A program made the position numbers and the translations under genes. The notes below the pieces were generated by a model that made no database searches, was not told the DNA's origin, and was given only the letters and a program-made list of their open reading frames with translations. A stretch of 64,000 bases of DNA, from assembly GCA_017433905.1 (NCBI GenBank), contig JAFRGI010000021.1, positions 1 to 64,000 of the forward strand, read 5' to 3'. Numbering within the stretch: position 1 is the stretch's first letter; every line of letters starts with the position of its first letter. Shown piece after piece: positions 26,848-35,773 of the stretch. Origin of the DNA: Ruminococcus sp. (GTDB lineage: Bacteria; Bacillota; Clostridia; Oscillospirales; Acutalibacteraceae).

Positions 26848-27390
26848 ATGTCTCGAATTGGAAGAAAACCGATAAATATTCCCGCAGGCGTCGATGTGAA
26901 GGTCGACGGCAGCGTTGTAACTGTCAAGGGTCCCAAAGGCGAGCTCAGCTACGCCTTTAATCCCAATATGACGGTTGAAGTCAAGGATGGCGCGATTGAG
27001 GTCAGCCGTCCCGACGACAGCAAATTTAACCGCTCCATCCACGGTCTGACAAGAACTCTGATCAGCAATATGGTGATTGGTGTGACAGAAGGCTACGTTA
27101 AGGAGCTTATCGTAAACGGCGTTGGCTACCGTGTGCAGAAGCAGGGCAGCAAGTGCGTCATGAACCTTGGTTTCTCACACCAGGTTATTGTTGAGGATAC
27201 AAAGGACATCAAGCTTGAGGTTCCGGATCCCAACACCATCAAGGTTGTCGGCATTGATAAGCAAAAGGTTGGTCAGTTTGCTGCCGAGATCAGAGAGAAG
27301 CGTCCGCCTGAGCCTTATAAGGGCAAGGGTATCCGTTACGCTGACGAGTATATCCGCCGCAAGGAAGGCAAGGCCGGTAAGGGCAAATAA
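26848..27390 (+). CDS. rplF: 50S ribosomal protein L6
   Basis: 180 residues beginning MSRIGRKPINIPAGVDVKVD, ending with RPPEPYKGKGIRYADEYIRR. The ATG at 26848 follows GAGGAGGTGCGATC; an earlier in-frame start would overlap rpsH and has no site of its own. Confidence 0.98.
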   Translation: MSRIGRKPINIPAGVDVKVDGSVVTVKGPKGELSYAFNPNMTVEVKDGAIEVSRPDDSKFNRSIHGLTRTLISNMVIGVTEGYVKELIVNGVGYRVQKQGSKCVMNLGFSHQVIVEDTKDIKLEVPDPNTIKVVGIDKQKVGQFAAEIREKRPPEPYKGKGIRYADEYIRRKEGKAGKGK

Positions 27391-27408
27391 TGAAGGAGTG
27401 AATTAATT

Positions 27409-27768
27409 ATGGTAAGCAGACCTGATACAAAAAAGGCGCGCATCAAACGCCATAAGAGAGTCCGCGGAAAAATCAGCGGTACTCCCGAATGTCCCCGTTT
27501 GTGCGTATTCCGCTCCACCAACAACATCTACGCTCAGATCATTGACGACGTAGCGGGTGTGACCCTTGCGCAGGCTTCCAGTCTTGACAAGTCTATTGAG
27601 GGTTACGGCGGAAACAAAGAGGCAGCAAGAGCTGTCGGCAAGCTCGTTGCCCAGCGCGCCCAGGAAAAGAATATCAAAGACGTTGTATTTGACAGAGGCG
27701 GCAACATCTATCACGGTCGTGTGAAAGAATTGGCCGAAGGCGCCCGTGAGGGCGGCCTCAATTTCTAA
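27409..27768 (+). CDS. rplR: 50S ribosomal protein L18
   Basis: 119 residues with [37 protein letters not shown] and [20 protein letters not shown]. It carries 5S rRNA into the 50S together with L5. Confidence 0.98.
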   Translation: MVSRPDTKKARIKRHKRVRGKISGTPECPRLCVFRSTNNIYAQIIDDVAGVTLAQASSLDKSIEGYGGNKEAARAVGKLVAQRAQEKNIKDVVFDRGGNIYHGRVKELAEGAREGGLNF

Positions 27769-27787
27769 GGAACAGGAGGAAATGACT

Positions 27788-28285
27788 TTGGCTAATAAAG
27801 TAGAAGTAACAGGCGAGTTAAAGGAAAGAGTTGTCACCATTAACCGCGTATCCAAGACGGTTAAGGGCGGACGTATCTTTAAGTTCGCAGCTCTCGTCGT
27901 CGTCGGCGACGGCAACGGCGTTGTCGGCTTTGGCATTGGTAAGGCGGGCGAGGTTCCCGACGCAATCCGCAAGGGCATTGAGGACGCCAAGAAGAACCTG
28001 ATGAAGGTTTCGCTCAGAGGTACTACCATTCCTCATGAGATTATCGGCGAGTTCGGCGCAGGCCGCGTTCTGATGAAGCCCGCCGCTCCCGGTACCGGCG
28101 TTATCGCCGGCGGTCCCGTTCGTGCGGTTGTTGAGGCTGTCGGCATCAAGGATATCCGTACCAAGGCGCTCCGCTCCAACAATCCCTGCAACGTTGTTCG
28201 TGCGACGCTCGCAGGTCTCAGCGCACTCAGAACCGCTGAGGAGGTTGCCGCTGTACGCGGAAAATCCGTTAAGGAAATTTTATAA
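27788..28285 (+). CDS. rpsE: 30S ribosomal protein S5
   Basis: 165 residues with [40 protein letters not shown] and [20 protein letters not shown] place the start at TTG 27788, 8 bases after the GGAGG. The ATG at 27782 lies only 2 bases from that site, and no better start exists. S5 helps set decoding fidelity. Confidence 0.96.
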   Translation: MANKVEVTGELKERVVTINRVSKTVKGGRIFKFAALVVVGDGNGVVGFGIGKAGEVPDAIRKGIEDAKKNLMKVSLRGTTIPHEIIGEFGAGRVLMKPAAPGTGVIAGGPVRAVVEAVGIKDIRTKALRSNNPCNVVRATLAGLSALRTAEEVAAVRGKSVKEIL

Positions 28286-28301
28286 GAGGGAGGCTGCAAA
28301 A

Positions 28302-28472
28302 ATGACGATTAAATTGGTAAAGAGCCTGATCGGCTCCAAAAAAGATCAGATTGCAACCGCCCATGCTCTCGGTCTGAAGAAAATCGGCGATGTGACCACA
28401 CAGCCCGATAACCCTCAGACTAAGGGTAAGGTAGCAAAAATTATTCACCTCGTAGAGGTTAGTGAAGCGTAA
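28302..28472 (+). CDS. rpmD: 50S ribosomal protein L30
   Basis: A small 56-residue protein, [20 protein letters not shown] onward, with the L30 signature [19 protein letters not shown]. The ATG follows AGAGGGAGGCTGCAAAA. It sits between rpsE and rplO as expected. Confidence 0.97.
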   Translation: MTIKLVKSLIGSKKDQIATAHALGLKKIGDVTTQPDNPQTKGKVAKIIHLVEVSEA

Positions 28473-28489
28473 GCAAGGAGGTGCAAACA

Positions 28490-28933
28490 ATGAAGTTACA
28501 TGAACTTTCTCCGGTTGAAGGCTCTAAAAAGAGATCCAAGAGAATCGGCAGAGGTCACGGTTCAGGCTGGGGCAAAACCGCAGGCAAGGGACACAAGGGT
28601 CAAAAGGCTCGTTCCGGCGGCAGCATTCGTCCCGGTTTTGAGGGCGGTCAGATGCCGCTGCAGCGCCGCGTTCCCAAGAGAGGATTTAACAACATCTTTG
28701 CGAAAAACGTGGTAGCAATTAACCTCAGCGTTCTTAACAGAAAGTTTAACGACGGCGATACCGTAGACGTCGAGGCACTCAAGGCGGCAGGTGTTGTTAA
28801 AAACGGCTTTGATGCAGTTAAGATACTTGGCAACGGTAAAATCGAAAAGAAACTTACTGTAAAACTTTCTGCCTTTTCCGAGTCAGCAAAGGCGGCGATC
28901 GAAGCTGCCGGCGGAAAGGCGGAGGTGATCTAA
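28490..28933 (+). CDS. rplO: 50S ribosomal protein L15
   Basis: 147 residues with [20 protein letters not shown], the glycine-rich [20 protein letters not shown] and [17 protein letters not shown]. The ATG at 28490 follows CAAGGAGGTGCAAACA. Its stop is immediately followed by the secY GTG. Confidence 0.98.
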   Translation: MKLHELSPVEGSKKRSKRIGRGHGSGWGKTAGKGHKGQKARSGGSIRPGFEGGQMPLQRRVPKRGFNNIFAKNVVAINLSVLNRKFNDGDTVDVEALKAAGVVKNGFDAVKILGNGKIEKKLTVKLSAFSESAKAAIEAAGGKAEVI

Positions 28934-30301
28934 GTGATCCAAACGATCCGCAACGCATGGGCGATTCCCGATTTGCGTAAAAAGATTCTTTTCACTTTGC
29001 TTATTATTATAGTATTTCGAATCGGTTCGGTTATTCCGGTACCGTTTCTCGATACAAACGTGCTCAGCGCGGTTATGGCTCCCGCTAACGAACTGACAAG
29101 CGGCAGTTCCAATATGATCGCGTATTTGAACACCCTTTCAGGCGGTGCGTTTTCCAACGCTACGCTTTTTGCAATGGGTATTACCCCCTATATCAACAGT
29201 TCCATTATTATCCAGCTTCTCTGCGTTGCGATACCTGCTCTTGAGCGCCTTACCAAGGAAGGCGAGGCGGGCAGAAAGAAGATCGGTACGATTACCCGAT
29301 ACGTCACCGTTGCGCTGGGCTTAATTCAAGGTACGGCGTATTTCTTCTATCTTAAGAACACGATCTGCACGGAAGAAGGCGATTACTACGGCCAACACAT
29401 CACCGTTTACAACGAAGGCTTTTCCATGGTTTTCGCAGGCATCGTTATCGTTCTCGTCTTTACTGCGGGTACGGCGCTGATGATGTGGCTGGGTGAGCAA
29501 ATCAATAAGTACGGCATTGGCAACGGTATCTCCATGCTCCTTTTTGCGGGTATTATTGCGAGACTTCCCGTTACCATCCGCACCCTCGGTGCGTACTGGA
29601 ACCTCGGTTTTGGCGACGGCACGGCGGGCGCGGGCGATCCGAAGTTCTTCATCTTCGTTATCGTTTGGATTGTCATCTTCCTTGCGATTATTTGGCTGAT
29701 TACATTTATGCAGGATTCCGAGAGAAGAATCCCCATTCAGTATGCCAAGCGCGTGGTGGGCAGAAAAATGTACGGCGGTCAGTCCAGCTTCCTTCCGATC
29801 AAGGTTGCTTTGGGCGGCGTACTTCCCATCATTTTTGCAAGTTCTATCCTTTCCATTCCCAGTACGGTCAACCTTTTCCTCAACGTAAAGGAAGGCTTCT
29901 GGAAATCGTTTTTTGATGCGTTCAACACCAACAGCTGGCTGTACATTGCGCTGTACTTTATTTTGATTCTGATGTTCGCTTATTTCTATACCACCATTCA
30001 GTACAATCCTGTCGAAATGGCGAATAACCTGAAAACGAACAACGGAACCGTTCCGGGTATCCGTCCCGGTGCACCCACGGCAGCTTATATCAAGAATATT
30101 CTTTCCAGAATAACTTTGATCGGTGCGCTGTTCCTTTCCGTTATCGCACTGGTACCGTTGGTATACTCTGCGTTAACAGGTATGCACGGCCTTTCCATGG
30201 GCGGTACATCCATCATCATTATCGTCGGTGTTGCACTGGATACGGTAAAACAACTCGAATCACAAATGATGATGCGTCATTACAAAGGTTTTCTTGACTA
30301 A
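28934..30301 (+). CDS. secY: Preprotein translocase subunit SecY
   Basis: The core channel of the Sec translocon. 455 residues with ten membrane helices, the plug region near the N-terminus (GRIGSVIPVPFLDT-like, here FRIGSVIPVPFLDTN), GITPYINSSIIIQLL, and RRIPIQYAKRVVGR at the cytoplasmic loop that contacts SecA or the ribosome. The GTG start abuts the rplO stop with GGAGG 8-12 bases upstream. An extended extracytoplasmic loop around residues 140-160 is slightly longer than in Bacillus. Confidence 0.98.
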   Translation: MIQTIRNAWAIPDLRKKILFTLLIIIVFRIGSVIPVPFLDTNVLSAVMAPANELTSGSSNMIAYLNTLSGGAFSNATLFAMGITPYINSSIIIQLLCVAIPALERLTKEGEAGRKKIGTITRYVTVALGLIQGTAYFFYLKNTICTEEGDYYGQHITVYNEGFSMVFAGIVIVLVFTAGTALMMWLGEQINKYGIGNGISMLLFAGIIARLPVTIRTLGAYWNLGFGDGTAGAGDPKFFIFVIVWIVIFLAIIWLITFMQDSERRIPIQYAKRVVGRKMYGGQSSFLPIKVALGGVLPIIFASSILSIPSTVNLFLNVKEGFWKSFFDAFNTNSWLYIALYFILILMFAYFYTTIQYNPVEMANNLKTNNGTVPGIRPGAPTAAYIKNILSRITLIGALFLSVIALVPLVYSALTGMHGLSMGGTSIIIIVGVALDTVKQLESQMMMRHYKGFLD

Positions 30302-30325
30302 TTACGGAAAATGAGGTATAATAAT

Positions 30326-30958
30326 ATGAACATTATCATGTTAGGCGCTCCCGGTGCAGGTAAAGGCACACAAGCCGCTGTACTTTGCGAGCACTTTGGT
30401 ATTCCCACTATTTCAACCGGCAACATGATTCGTGAAGCGCTGAAAAACGGCACGGAGATGGGTTTGAAAGCAAAGTCTTTTATGGACGACGGTAAGCTGG
30501 TTCCCGATGAGGTCGTAATCGGCATTGTCAAGGAGAGACTTGCCGAGGATGACTGCAAGAAGGGATTCATTCTTGACGGCTTCCCCAGAACCATTCCCCA
30601 GGCCGAGGCTCTGGACGCGATGGGTGTGGAGATTCAGTACGTTATTAATATCGACGTTCCTGATGAAACCATCACCAGACGCATGTCCGGACGCCGTGTC
30701 TGCGAAAATTGCGGCAGACCTTATCACATCGAGAGCTTAAAGCCCGTGAAGGATGGGGTTTGCGACGATTGCGGAGGCGCCCTTGTTCAGCGTAAGGACG
30801 ACCACCCCGATACCGTGCTTGCCCGTCTCGCTGTGTATCACAAAGAGACCGAGCCCCTTGCGGATTATTACCGCAAGCAGGGTAAGCTTGTGAACGTAGA
30901 AGGCCAAAACACCGTCGAAGATACGACGGCGGCAGTTCTCAAGGCAATTGAGGCTTAA
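30326..30958 (+). CDS. adk: Adenylate kinase, zinc-finger LID type
   Basis: ATP + AMP = 2 ADP. 210 residues: the P-loop MLGAPGAGKGTQ, AMP site STGNMIREA, GFPRTIPQAEAL, and a LID with four cysteines (CENCGRPYHIE, then CDDCGG), the zinc-binding Gram-positive form. The ATG at 30326 starts the family sequence MNIIMLG. It lies 24 bases after secY and two bases before map. Confidence 0.97.
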   Translation: MNIIMLGAPGAGKGTQAAVLCEHFGIPTISTGNMIREALKNGTEMGLKAKSFMDDGKLVPDEVVIGIVKERLAEDDCKKGFILDGFPRTIPQAEALDAMGVEIQYVINIDVPDETITRRMSGRRVCENCGRPYHIESLKPVKDGVCDDCGGALVQRKDDHPDTVLARLAVYHKETEPLADYYRKQGKLVNVEGQNTVEDTTAAVLKAIEA

Positions 30959-30960
30959 GC

Positions 30961-31713
30961 ATGGTTCCAATCAAAACAGCGCGGGAACTTTCCCAAATGA
31001 AAGACGCTTGCCGTATCTCCGCGGAAGCGTTACGCGCTGCGGGAGAGGCGATACGCGAAGGCGTAACGACTCTCGAAATTGATTCTGTTATCCGTCGCTA
31101 TATCGAGAAACAGGGAGCAACCCCCTCGTTTCTCGGTTACGGCGGGTTTCCCGCGAGCGCATGTATTTCCGTAAACAACGTGGTTATCCATGGCATACCC
31201 GACAAATATACCGTCCTGCGTGAAGGCGATATCGTCAGCGTTGACGTCGGAGCTTTTTATAAAGGCTGGCACGGCGACAATGCGTATACGTTTGCCTGCG
31301 GCAGTATCGGCGCCAATGCGCAAAAGCTGCTGGACGCTACGCGGGAGAGCCTGTATGAGGGAATTAAGCAGGCAACCGTCGGCAACCGCATCGGCGATAT
31401 CGGCAGTGCGGTGCAAAGGTATGTCGAAGCTCGCAGTTACTCGGTGGTACGAGATTATGTCGGCCACGGCGTAGGTGCGAATTTGCATGAGGACCCCAGC
31501 GTACCTAACTACGGTACACCCCACCGGGGACTGAAATTGCTCCCCGGCATGACAATCGCCATTGAACCGATGGTGAACGAGGGATCCTGTCATGTCCGCG
31601 TGATGCCTGATAAGTGGACGGTCAAAACTGTCGACGGCAAGCTGAGCGCTCATTTTGAGCATACGATTGTCGTCACGCATGATGGTCCCAAGATCATGAC
31701 TCTGTGTGACTGA
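30961..31713 (+). CDS. map: Methionine aminopeptidase, type I
   Basis: Removes the N-terminal Met from nascent proteins. 250 residues. The five metal ligands are visible in IVSVDVGAF (Asp), HGDNAY (Asp), GHGVGANLHEDP (His), IEPMVNEG (Glu) and FEHTIVVT (Glu). It starts two bases after the adk stop and is followed 11 bases later by the KOW protein gene, the usual Clostridia order. Confidence 0.97.
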   Translation: MVPIKTARELSQMKDACRISAEALRAAGEAIREGVTTLEIDSVIRRYIEKQGATPSFLGYGGFPASACISVNNVVIHGIPDKYTVLREGDIVSVDVGAFYKGWHGDNAYTFACGSIGANAQKLLDATRESLYEGIKQATVGNRIGDIGSAVQRYVEARSYSVVRDYVGHGVGANLHEDPSVPNYGTPHRGLKLLPGMTIAIEPMVNEGSCHVRVMPDKWTVKTVDGKLSAHFEHTIVVTHDGPKIMTLCD

Positions 31714-31724
31714 GGTGACAGCAT

Positions 31725-31967
31725 ATGGACATTTCACAAGGCAGTGTCGTGCGGGCAAAGGCAGGCAGAGATAAGGATAAATTCTTTGTCGTTTTGCAAA
31801 CGGACGGTGAGTATGCACTCATCGCCGACGGCAGAAGGCGCAGGGTGGAGCACCCTAAGCGCAAAAAAATCAAACACCTCGCGCCGACCTGTGCGGCGCA
31901 CACCGGTTCACCGGACACAAATCCGAAGATTAAACAGATTTTACGTCAATTTAACGGAGGCAAATAA
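31725..31967 (+). CDS. KOW-domain RNA-binding protein (L14e-like)
   Basis: 80 residues with a KOW-like start ([20 protein letters not shown]) and a basic middle ([20 protein letters not shown]). This resembles the small L14E/L6E/L27E-like proteins found between map and infA in many Firmicutes. The biological role is not established; ribosome association is inferred from position and fold. Its stop overlaps the infA ATG by one base. Confidence 0.85.
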   Translation: MDISQGSVVRAKAGRDKDKFFVVLQTDGEYALIADGRRRRVEHPKRKKIKHLAPTCAAHTGSPDTNPKIKQILRQFNGGK

Positions 31968-32185
31968 TGTCAAAGCAGGATGTCATTGAAGTAGAAGGTA
32001 TCGTCAGAGAAGCGCTCCCCAACGCTCAGTTTAAGGTGGAGTTACAAAACGGTCACATGATTTTAGCTGTTATATCAGGCAAGCTGAGGATGAATTTCAT
32101 CCGCATCTTGCCCGGAGACAAGGTTACGGTGGAGATGTCTCCCTATGACCTGAGCAGAGGCAGAATCACATGGCGCTCCAAATAA
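31967..32185 (+). CDS. infA: Translation initiation factor IF-1
   Basis: 72 residues, an S1-like OB fold with the family signature [40 protein letters not shown] and [13 protein letters not shown]. It occupies the A site during initiation. Coupled to the KOW gene by a one-base overlap (TAATG). Confidence 0.98.
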   Translation: MSKQDVIEVEGIVREALPNAQFKVELQNGHMILAVISGKLRMNFIRILPGDKVTVEMSPYDLSRGRITWRSK

Positions 32186-32239
32186 GGATCGCGTGATTCA
32201 TCACAACACAGACTTTAACACAGAAAGGAATGATTCTTA

Positions 32240-32353
32240 GTGAAAGTCAGACCTTCAGTAAAGAAAATGTGCGACAAGTGCAAGGTAATCAAGAGAAAAG
32301 GTAAGATCCTGGTTATCTGCGAGAATCCGAAGCACAAACAGCGTCAGGGTTAA
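32240..32353 (+). CDS. rpmJ: 50S ribosomal protein L36, zinc type
   Basis: A 37-residue protein: [20 protein letters not shown], then [17 protein letters not shown]. The zinc ligands CxxC, Cys and His are all present (C11, C14, C27, H32). GTG start with GAAAGGAATG upstream. Confidence 0.97.
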   Translation: MKVRPSVKKMCDKCKVIKRKGKILVICENPKHKQRQG

Positions 32354-32370
32354 TCATCTATTGAAACGCA

Positions 32371-32514
32371 GGGGGTGGAGCGAATGAGGCTCCGGGAATC
32401 CCAAGTGAACCCTGTCGTTCGGTTTGAACAGAACCGAAATACAAACCACCCGGTCAGTCCGCACAGAGTGATAGGCAGAAACGTTCCGTATCGGAGTTCG
32501 CCGAAAGCTGACCG
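32371..32514 (+). ncRNA. Candidate structured intercistronic RNA upstream of rpsM
   Basis: The 205-base gap between rpmJ and rpsM holds several pairings. GGGTGG (32373-32378) can pair with CCACCC (32446-32451), or its last bases with a local GGAGC/GCTCC hairpin. TTCGGTT (32418-32424) pairs with AACCGAA (32432-32438). CGGTCAG (32451-32457) pairs with CTGACCG (32508-32514). It precedes rpsM-rpsK-rpsD-rpoA-rplQ, the set controlled by S4 in E. coli. A cis element for this part of the cluster is a fair guess, not shown. No clear internal promoter was found. Confidence 0.45.
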
Positions 32515-32558
32515 TCATTTTCAAATTTTACTTTATGATTATATGGAGGTGCAACTGA

Positions 32559-32927
32559 ATGGCTCGTATAGCAGGTGTTGATTTACCGAGAGACAAAAGA
32601 GTTGAGATTGGTCTCACTTATATTTTCGGTATCGGACGTAAAACTGCAACAGACATTATTGCTGCAACAGGTGTGAATCCTGACACTCGTGTCAGAGATT
32701 TGACAGAAGAAGATGTTTCAAAGCTCAGAGAGTATATTGAGCACAACTGCCGTGTAGAAGGTGACCTTCGCCGTGACATCGCTTATGATATCAAAAGACT
32801 GATCGATATCGGCTGCTACCGCGGTGTTCGTCACAGAAAGGGTCTCCCCGTTAGGGGTCAGCGTTCCAAGACGAACGCCCGTACCCGCAAGGGTCCCCGC
32901 AAGACCATGGCTAACAAGAAGAAGTAA
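32559..32927 (+). CDS. rpsM: 30S ribosomal protein S13
   Basis: 122 residues starting [20 protein letters not shown], with [10 protein letters not shown] and the C-terminal [20 protein letters not shown]. It bridges to the 50S and touches P-site tRNA. ATATGGAGGTGCAACTGA lies before the ATG. Confidence 0.98.
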   Translation: MARIAGVDLPRDKRVEIGLTYIFGIGRKTATDIIAATGVNPDTRVRDLTEEDVSKLREYIEHNCRVEGDLRRDIAYDIKRLIDIGCYRGVRHRKGLPVRGQRSKTNARTRKGPRKTMANKKK

Positions 32928-32939
32928 GGAGGTACGACT

Positions 32940-33338
32940 ATGGCAGCACCAAAGGGTAAAAAGGTTATCCGCCGTCGTCGTGAGCGTAAGCACATCGAAA
33001 AAGGCGCAGCGCATATCCAGTCTACATTCAATAACACAATCGTGACAATTTCCGATACACAGGGCAACGCTGTTTCATGGGCAAGCGCCGGTGAGCTCGG
33101 TTTCAGAGGATCTAAGAAGTCCACTCCCTTCGCAGCGCAGTCTGCCGCCGAGACCGCCGCAAAAGCGGCGATGGAGCACGGCATGAAATACGTTGAGGTA
33201 TACGTAAAGGGTCCCGGACAGGGCAGAGAGGCAGCTATTCGTGCGCTTCAGACCGCAGGTCTTGAGGTAACGATGATCAAAGACGTTACTCCCATTCCCC
33301 ACAACGGATGCCGTCCTCCCAAGAGAAGACGCGTATAG
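32940..33338 (+). CDS. rpsK: 30S ribosomal protein S11
   Basis: 132 residues with [40 protein letters not shown] and the end [15 protein letters not shown]. It forms part of the mRNA exit platform. Confidence 0.98.
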   Translation: MAAPKGKKVIRRRRERKHIEKGAAHIQSTFNNTIVTISDTQGNAVSWASAGELGFRGSKKSTPFAAQSAAETAAKAAMEHGMKYVEVYVKGPGQGREAAIRALQTAGLEVTMIKDVTPIPHNGCRPPKRRRV

Positions 33339-33361
33339 TATAATTTAAGGAGGATACATTT

Positions 33362-33964
33362 ATGGCTAAAAATATGCAGCCTATCGCCAAGCGCTGCAGA
33401 GCGCTCGGTTTATCGCCTGCTGTAATGGGTTACAGCAAGAAAACTTCCAACAGAAACCCCGGCGGCAAAATGAGAAGAAAAAAGAGCGAGTACAGCATGC
33501 AGCTGACCGAGAAACAGAAGGTAAAATTTATTTACGGTATTCTTGAGAAGCAGTTCCGCGCGTACTATGAGAAGGCTGAAAAGGCTGAAGGCAAGACCGG
33601 TGAGGAACTCCTCTCCATCGTTGAGCGCAGACTTGATAACGTTGTCTTCCGTCTTGGTCTCGCTGCAACCCGCCGCGAGGCAAGACAGCTCGTGAACCAT
33701 GCTCACTTTACCGTTAACGGAAAAAAGGTTAACATCCCCTCCTACATGGTTAAGGTTGGCGATGTGATCGGCGTTAGAGAAAAGAGCCGTTCTACCACTC
33801 GCTTTAAAGCGATTGCCGACGGCGAGAATGCATCAATGCTCACACCCAAGTGGCTTGAAAAGGACGAAAATCTCCTCGGCGGCAAGGTCGTGGCGCTTCC
33901 CAAAAGAGACGACATTGATTATCCCGTTGAAGAGCACCTCATCGTTGAGTTGTACTCCAAGTAA
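33362..33964 (+). CDS. rpsD: 30S ribosomal protein S4
   Basis: 200 residues with an S4 RNA-binding domain (RLDNVVFRLGLAATRREARQ, LVNHAHFTVNGKKVNIPSYM). No zinc Cys cluster is present at the N-terminus, so this is a zinc-free form. In Bacillus rpsD lies elsewhere; in this genome it is inside the alpha cluster, as is common in Clostridia, and it could regulate the local mRNA. Confidence 0.98.
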   Translation: MAKNMQPIAKRCRALGLSPAVMGYSKKTSNRNPGGKMRRKKSEYSMQLTEKQKVKFIYGILEKQFRAYYEKAEKAEGKTGEELLSIVERRLDNVVFRLGLAATRREARQLVNHAHFTVNGKKVNIPSYMVKVGDVIGVREKSRSTTRFKAIADGENASMLTPKWLEKDENLLGGKVVALPKRDDIDYPVEEHLIVELYSK

Positions 33965-34057
33965 TCTATCGGCTGATTTTTCAGCATTACGTTTCACAGG
34001 CAGATTACACAAGCGGCCGCCAATACCTTTGACGGCATGACGAAGGAGGATTCGCGA

Positions 34058-35011
34058 ATGATTGAAATTGAAAAGCCAAGAATTGAAACAGCGGAATTAA
34101 CCGAGGACGGTATGTACGGTAAATTCGTTGTTGAGCCGCTTGAGCGCGGCTTTGGCAACACTCTCGGCAACAGCCTGCGCAGAGTGCTGCTTTCCTCACT
34201 TGAAGGCTGTGCCGTCACATCGCTCAAAATTGACGGCGTTCTTCACGAATTTTCAACTATACCCGGTGTTAAAGAAGATGTCACCGAGATCGTTCTCAAT
34301 ATGAAAAGTCTGGTCGCAAAGCTTGTTGATGTCGCGCCTAAGGTTGTTGTGATTGACGCTGAGGGTCCCTGCGAAGTCACTGCTGCGAGTATTAAGAGTG
34401 ACAGTGAAGTTGAGATCCTGAATCCCGATTTGCATATTGCTTCTTTGGGTGAGGGCGCCAAGCTCAATATGGAAATTACCATTGACAAGGGCAGAGGATA
34501 TGTTCCCGGAGAGCGTAACAAGCAGCTTACGGGTAACAATGTGATCGGTGTGCTTCCGATTGATTCCATTTATACGCCGGTATTAAAGGTCAACTACACG
34601 GTTGACAACACCCGTGTCGGTCAGATTACGGACTACGATAAGCTCACGCTTGACGTATGGACAAACGGCGTCATCAACGCCGAGGAAGCGGTTTCTCTTG
34701 CCGCAAAGGTGCTGACAGAGCATCTTAACCTCTTTGTAAACCTCTCCGACAAGGCTTCCTCCGCAGAAGTAATGGTCGAGAAGGATGACAAGGGCAAGGA
34801 AAAAATCCTCGAGATGACGGTCGAAGATCTTGACCTTTCGGTTCGTTCTTTCAACTGCCTCAAGCGCGCAGGCATCCATACAGTTGAAGATTTAATTAAT
34901 AAGTCCGAAGAGGATATGATGAAGGTACGTAACCTCGGCAGAAAATCGCTCGAGGAAGTCGTGCAGAAGCTTAATTCTCTCGGTTTCAGTCTTCAGAAGG
35001 AAGACGAATAA
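34058..35011 (+). CDS. rpoA: DNA-directed RNA polymerase subunit alpha
   Basis: 317 residues. The N-terminal assembly domain ([20 protein letters not shown], then [20 protein letters not shown]) and the C-terminal domain that binds UP elements and activators ([32 protein letters not shown]) are both complete. The ATG at 34058 follows ACGAAGGAGGATTCGCGA. rplQ follows after 36 bases. Confidence 0.98.
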   Translation: MIEIEKPRIETAELTEDGMYGKFVVEPLERGFGNTLGNSLRRVLLSSLEGCAVTSLKIDGVLHEFSTIPGVKEDVTEIVLNMKSLVAKLVDVAPKVVVIDAEGPCEVTAASIKSDSEVEILNPDLHIASLGEGAKLNMEITIDKGRGYVPGERNKQLTGNNVIGVLPIDSIYTPVLKVNYTVDNTRVGQITDYDKLTLDVWTNGVINAEEAVSLAAKVLTEHLNLFVNLSDKASSAEVMVEKDDKGKEKILEMTVEDLDLSVRSFNCLKRAGIHTVEDLINKSEEDMMKVRNLGRKSLEEVVQKLNSLGFSLQKEDE

Positions 35012-35047
35012 ATACCCTTTCAAAACTACGGTAAAGGAGTGAATACC

Positions 35048-35389
35048 ATGCCCGGTACAAGAAAATTGGGAAGAACTACCGCGCAAAGAACTGCAATGCT
35101 TCGCGCAATGGTTACTTTCTTTCTCGAAAACGGCAGAATTGAAACCACCAACACCCGCGCTAAGGAAGTTCAGGCGATGGCGGAAAAAATGATTACTACC
35201 GCGAAGGAAAACACCCTCCACAACAGACGTCTCGTTCTCGCTTTCGTGACCAAGGAGGATGTTGTTTCCAAGCTCTTTGGCGAGATAGCTCCCAAGTATG
35301 CTGACCGTAACGGCGGCTACACAAGGGTGATCAAGATCGGTCCCCGTCGCGGCGATGGCGCTGAAATGGCAGTCATTGAGTTGGTTTGA
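35048..35389 (+). CDS. rplQ: 50S ribosomal protein L17
   Basis: 113 residues with [40 protein letters not shown] and [20 protein letters not shown]. Last gene of the ribosomal cluster; energy-coupling transporter genes that often follow rplQ in Firmicutes are absent. The ATG at 35048 follows AAAGGAGTGAATACC. Confidence 0.98.
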   Translation: MPGTRKLGRTTAQRTAMLRAMVTFFLENGRIETTNTRAKEVQAMAEKMITTAKENTLHNRRLVLAFVTKEDVVSKLFGEIAPKYADRNGGYTRVIKIGPRRGDGAEMAVIELV

Positions 35390-35450
35390 TTTTTGAGATT
35401 GTTTTATGATTAAGGGGCTGTCGCACTAATAAGCCCTGACAAAAGTAAAA

Positions 35451-35481
35451 GACCGGGCAACCCGAAAAGGGTTGCCCGGTC
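35451..35481 (-). terminator. Strong hairpin between rplQ and the 59-residue peptide gene
   Basis: A perfect 13-bp stem (GACCGGGCAACCC and its complement) with a short loop. Read on the minus strand it is followed by TTTTACTTTT, so it ends the phospholipase/peptide transcript. It may also stop the ribosomal transcript from the other side, where a weaker GGGCT/AGCCC stem precedes it but no T tract follows. Confidence 0.8.
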
Positions 35482-35581
35482 AGTGCTTTCATTGTGTAAT
35501 TTAAATGCTAAACAACCATACAGAAGGCAGGTTCATTATACAAAGTTGAGGTGGGGCAATCGGGTTAGAGTATTCCGCTCA

Positions 35582-35761
35582 TCATCCATACACGACCGCT
35601 TCATGTGGCTTCCAACCCTCATATTCGCTGTCGCCGCTGCCGGAGCCGCCTCCGGGGTTCCAGCCTTCGTATTCATCGTCCGAACCGGAGGTTGAAATGA
35701 CATCCTCGGCACGAAATTGGAATATTTCCAATTTCGTGCGATCGTATTTTTCTTTAATCAT
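35582..35761 (-). CDS. Small peptide of 59 residues with a duplicated EYEGW motif, unknown function
   Basis: The sequence starts MIKEKYDRTKLEIFQFRAED, continues VISTSGSDDEYEGWNPGGGS, and ends GSGDSEYEGWKPHEAVVYG. The motif (D/S)EYEGW(N/K)P occurs twice around a Gly/Ser linker. The start has AAGGAGAACGACAT upstream, overlapping the stop region of the phospholipase gene 12 bases before, so the two are co-transcribed; a terminator follows. The N-terminal pattern (K-x-E-I, then EDVISTSG) recalls very small Clostridia proteins of unknown role, which I recall only loosely. It has no signal peptide and no Cys. It could be a peptide precursor or a small accessory protein. Confidence 0.7.
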   Translation of the reverse strand: MIKEKYDRTKLEIFQFRAEDVISTSGSDDEYEGWNPGGGSGSGDSEYEGWKPHEAVVYG

Positions 35762-35773
35762 ATGTCGTTCTCC

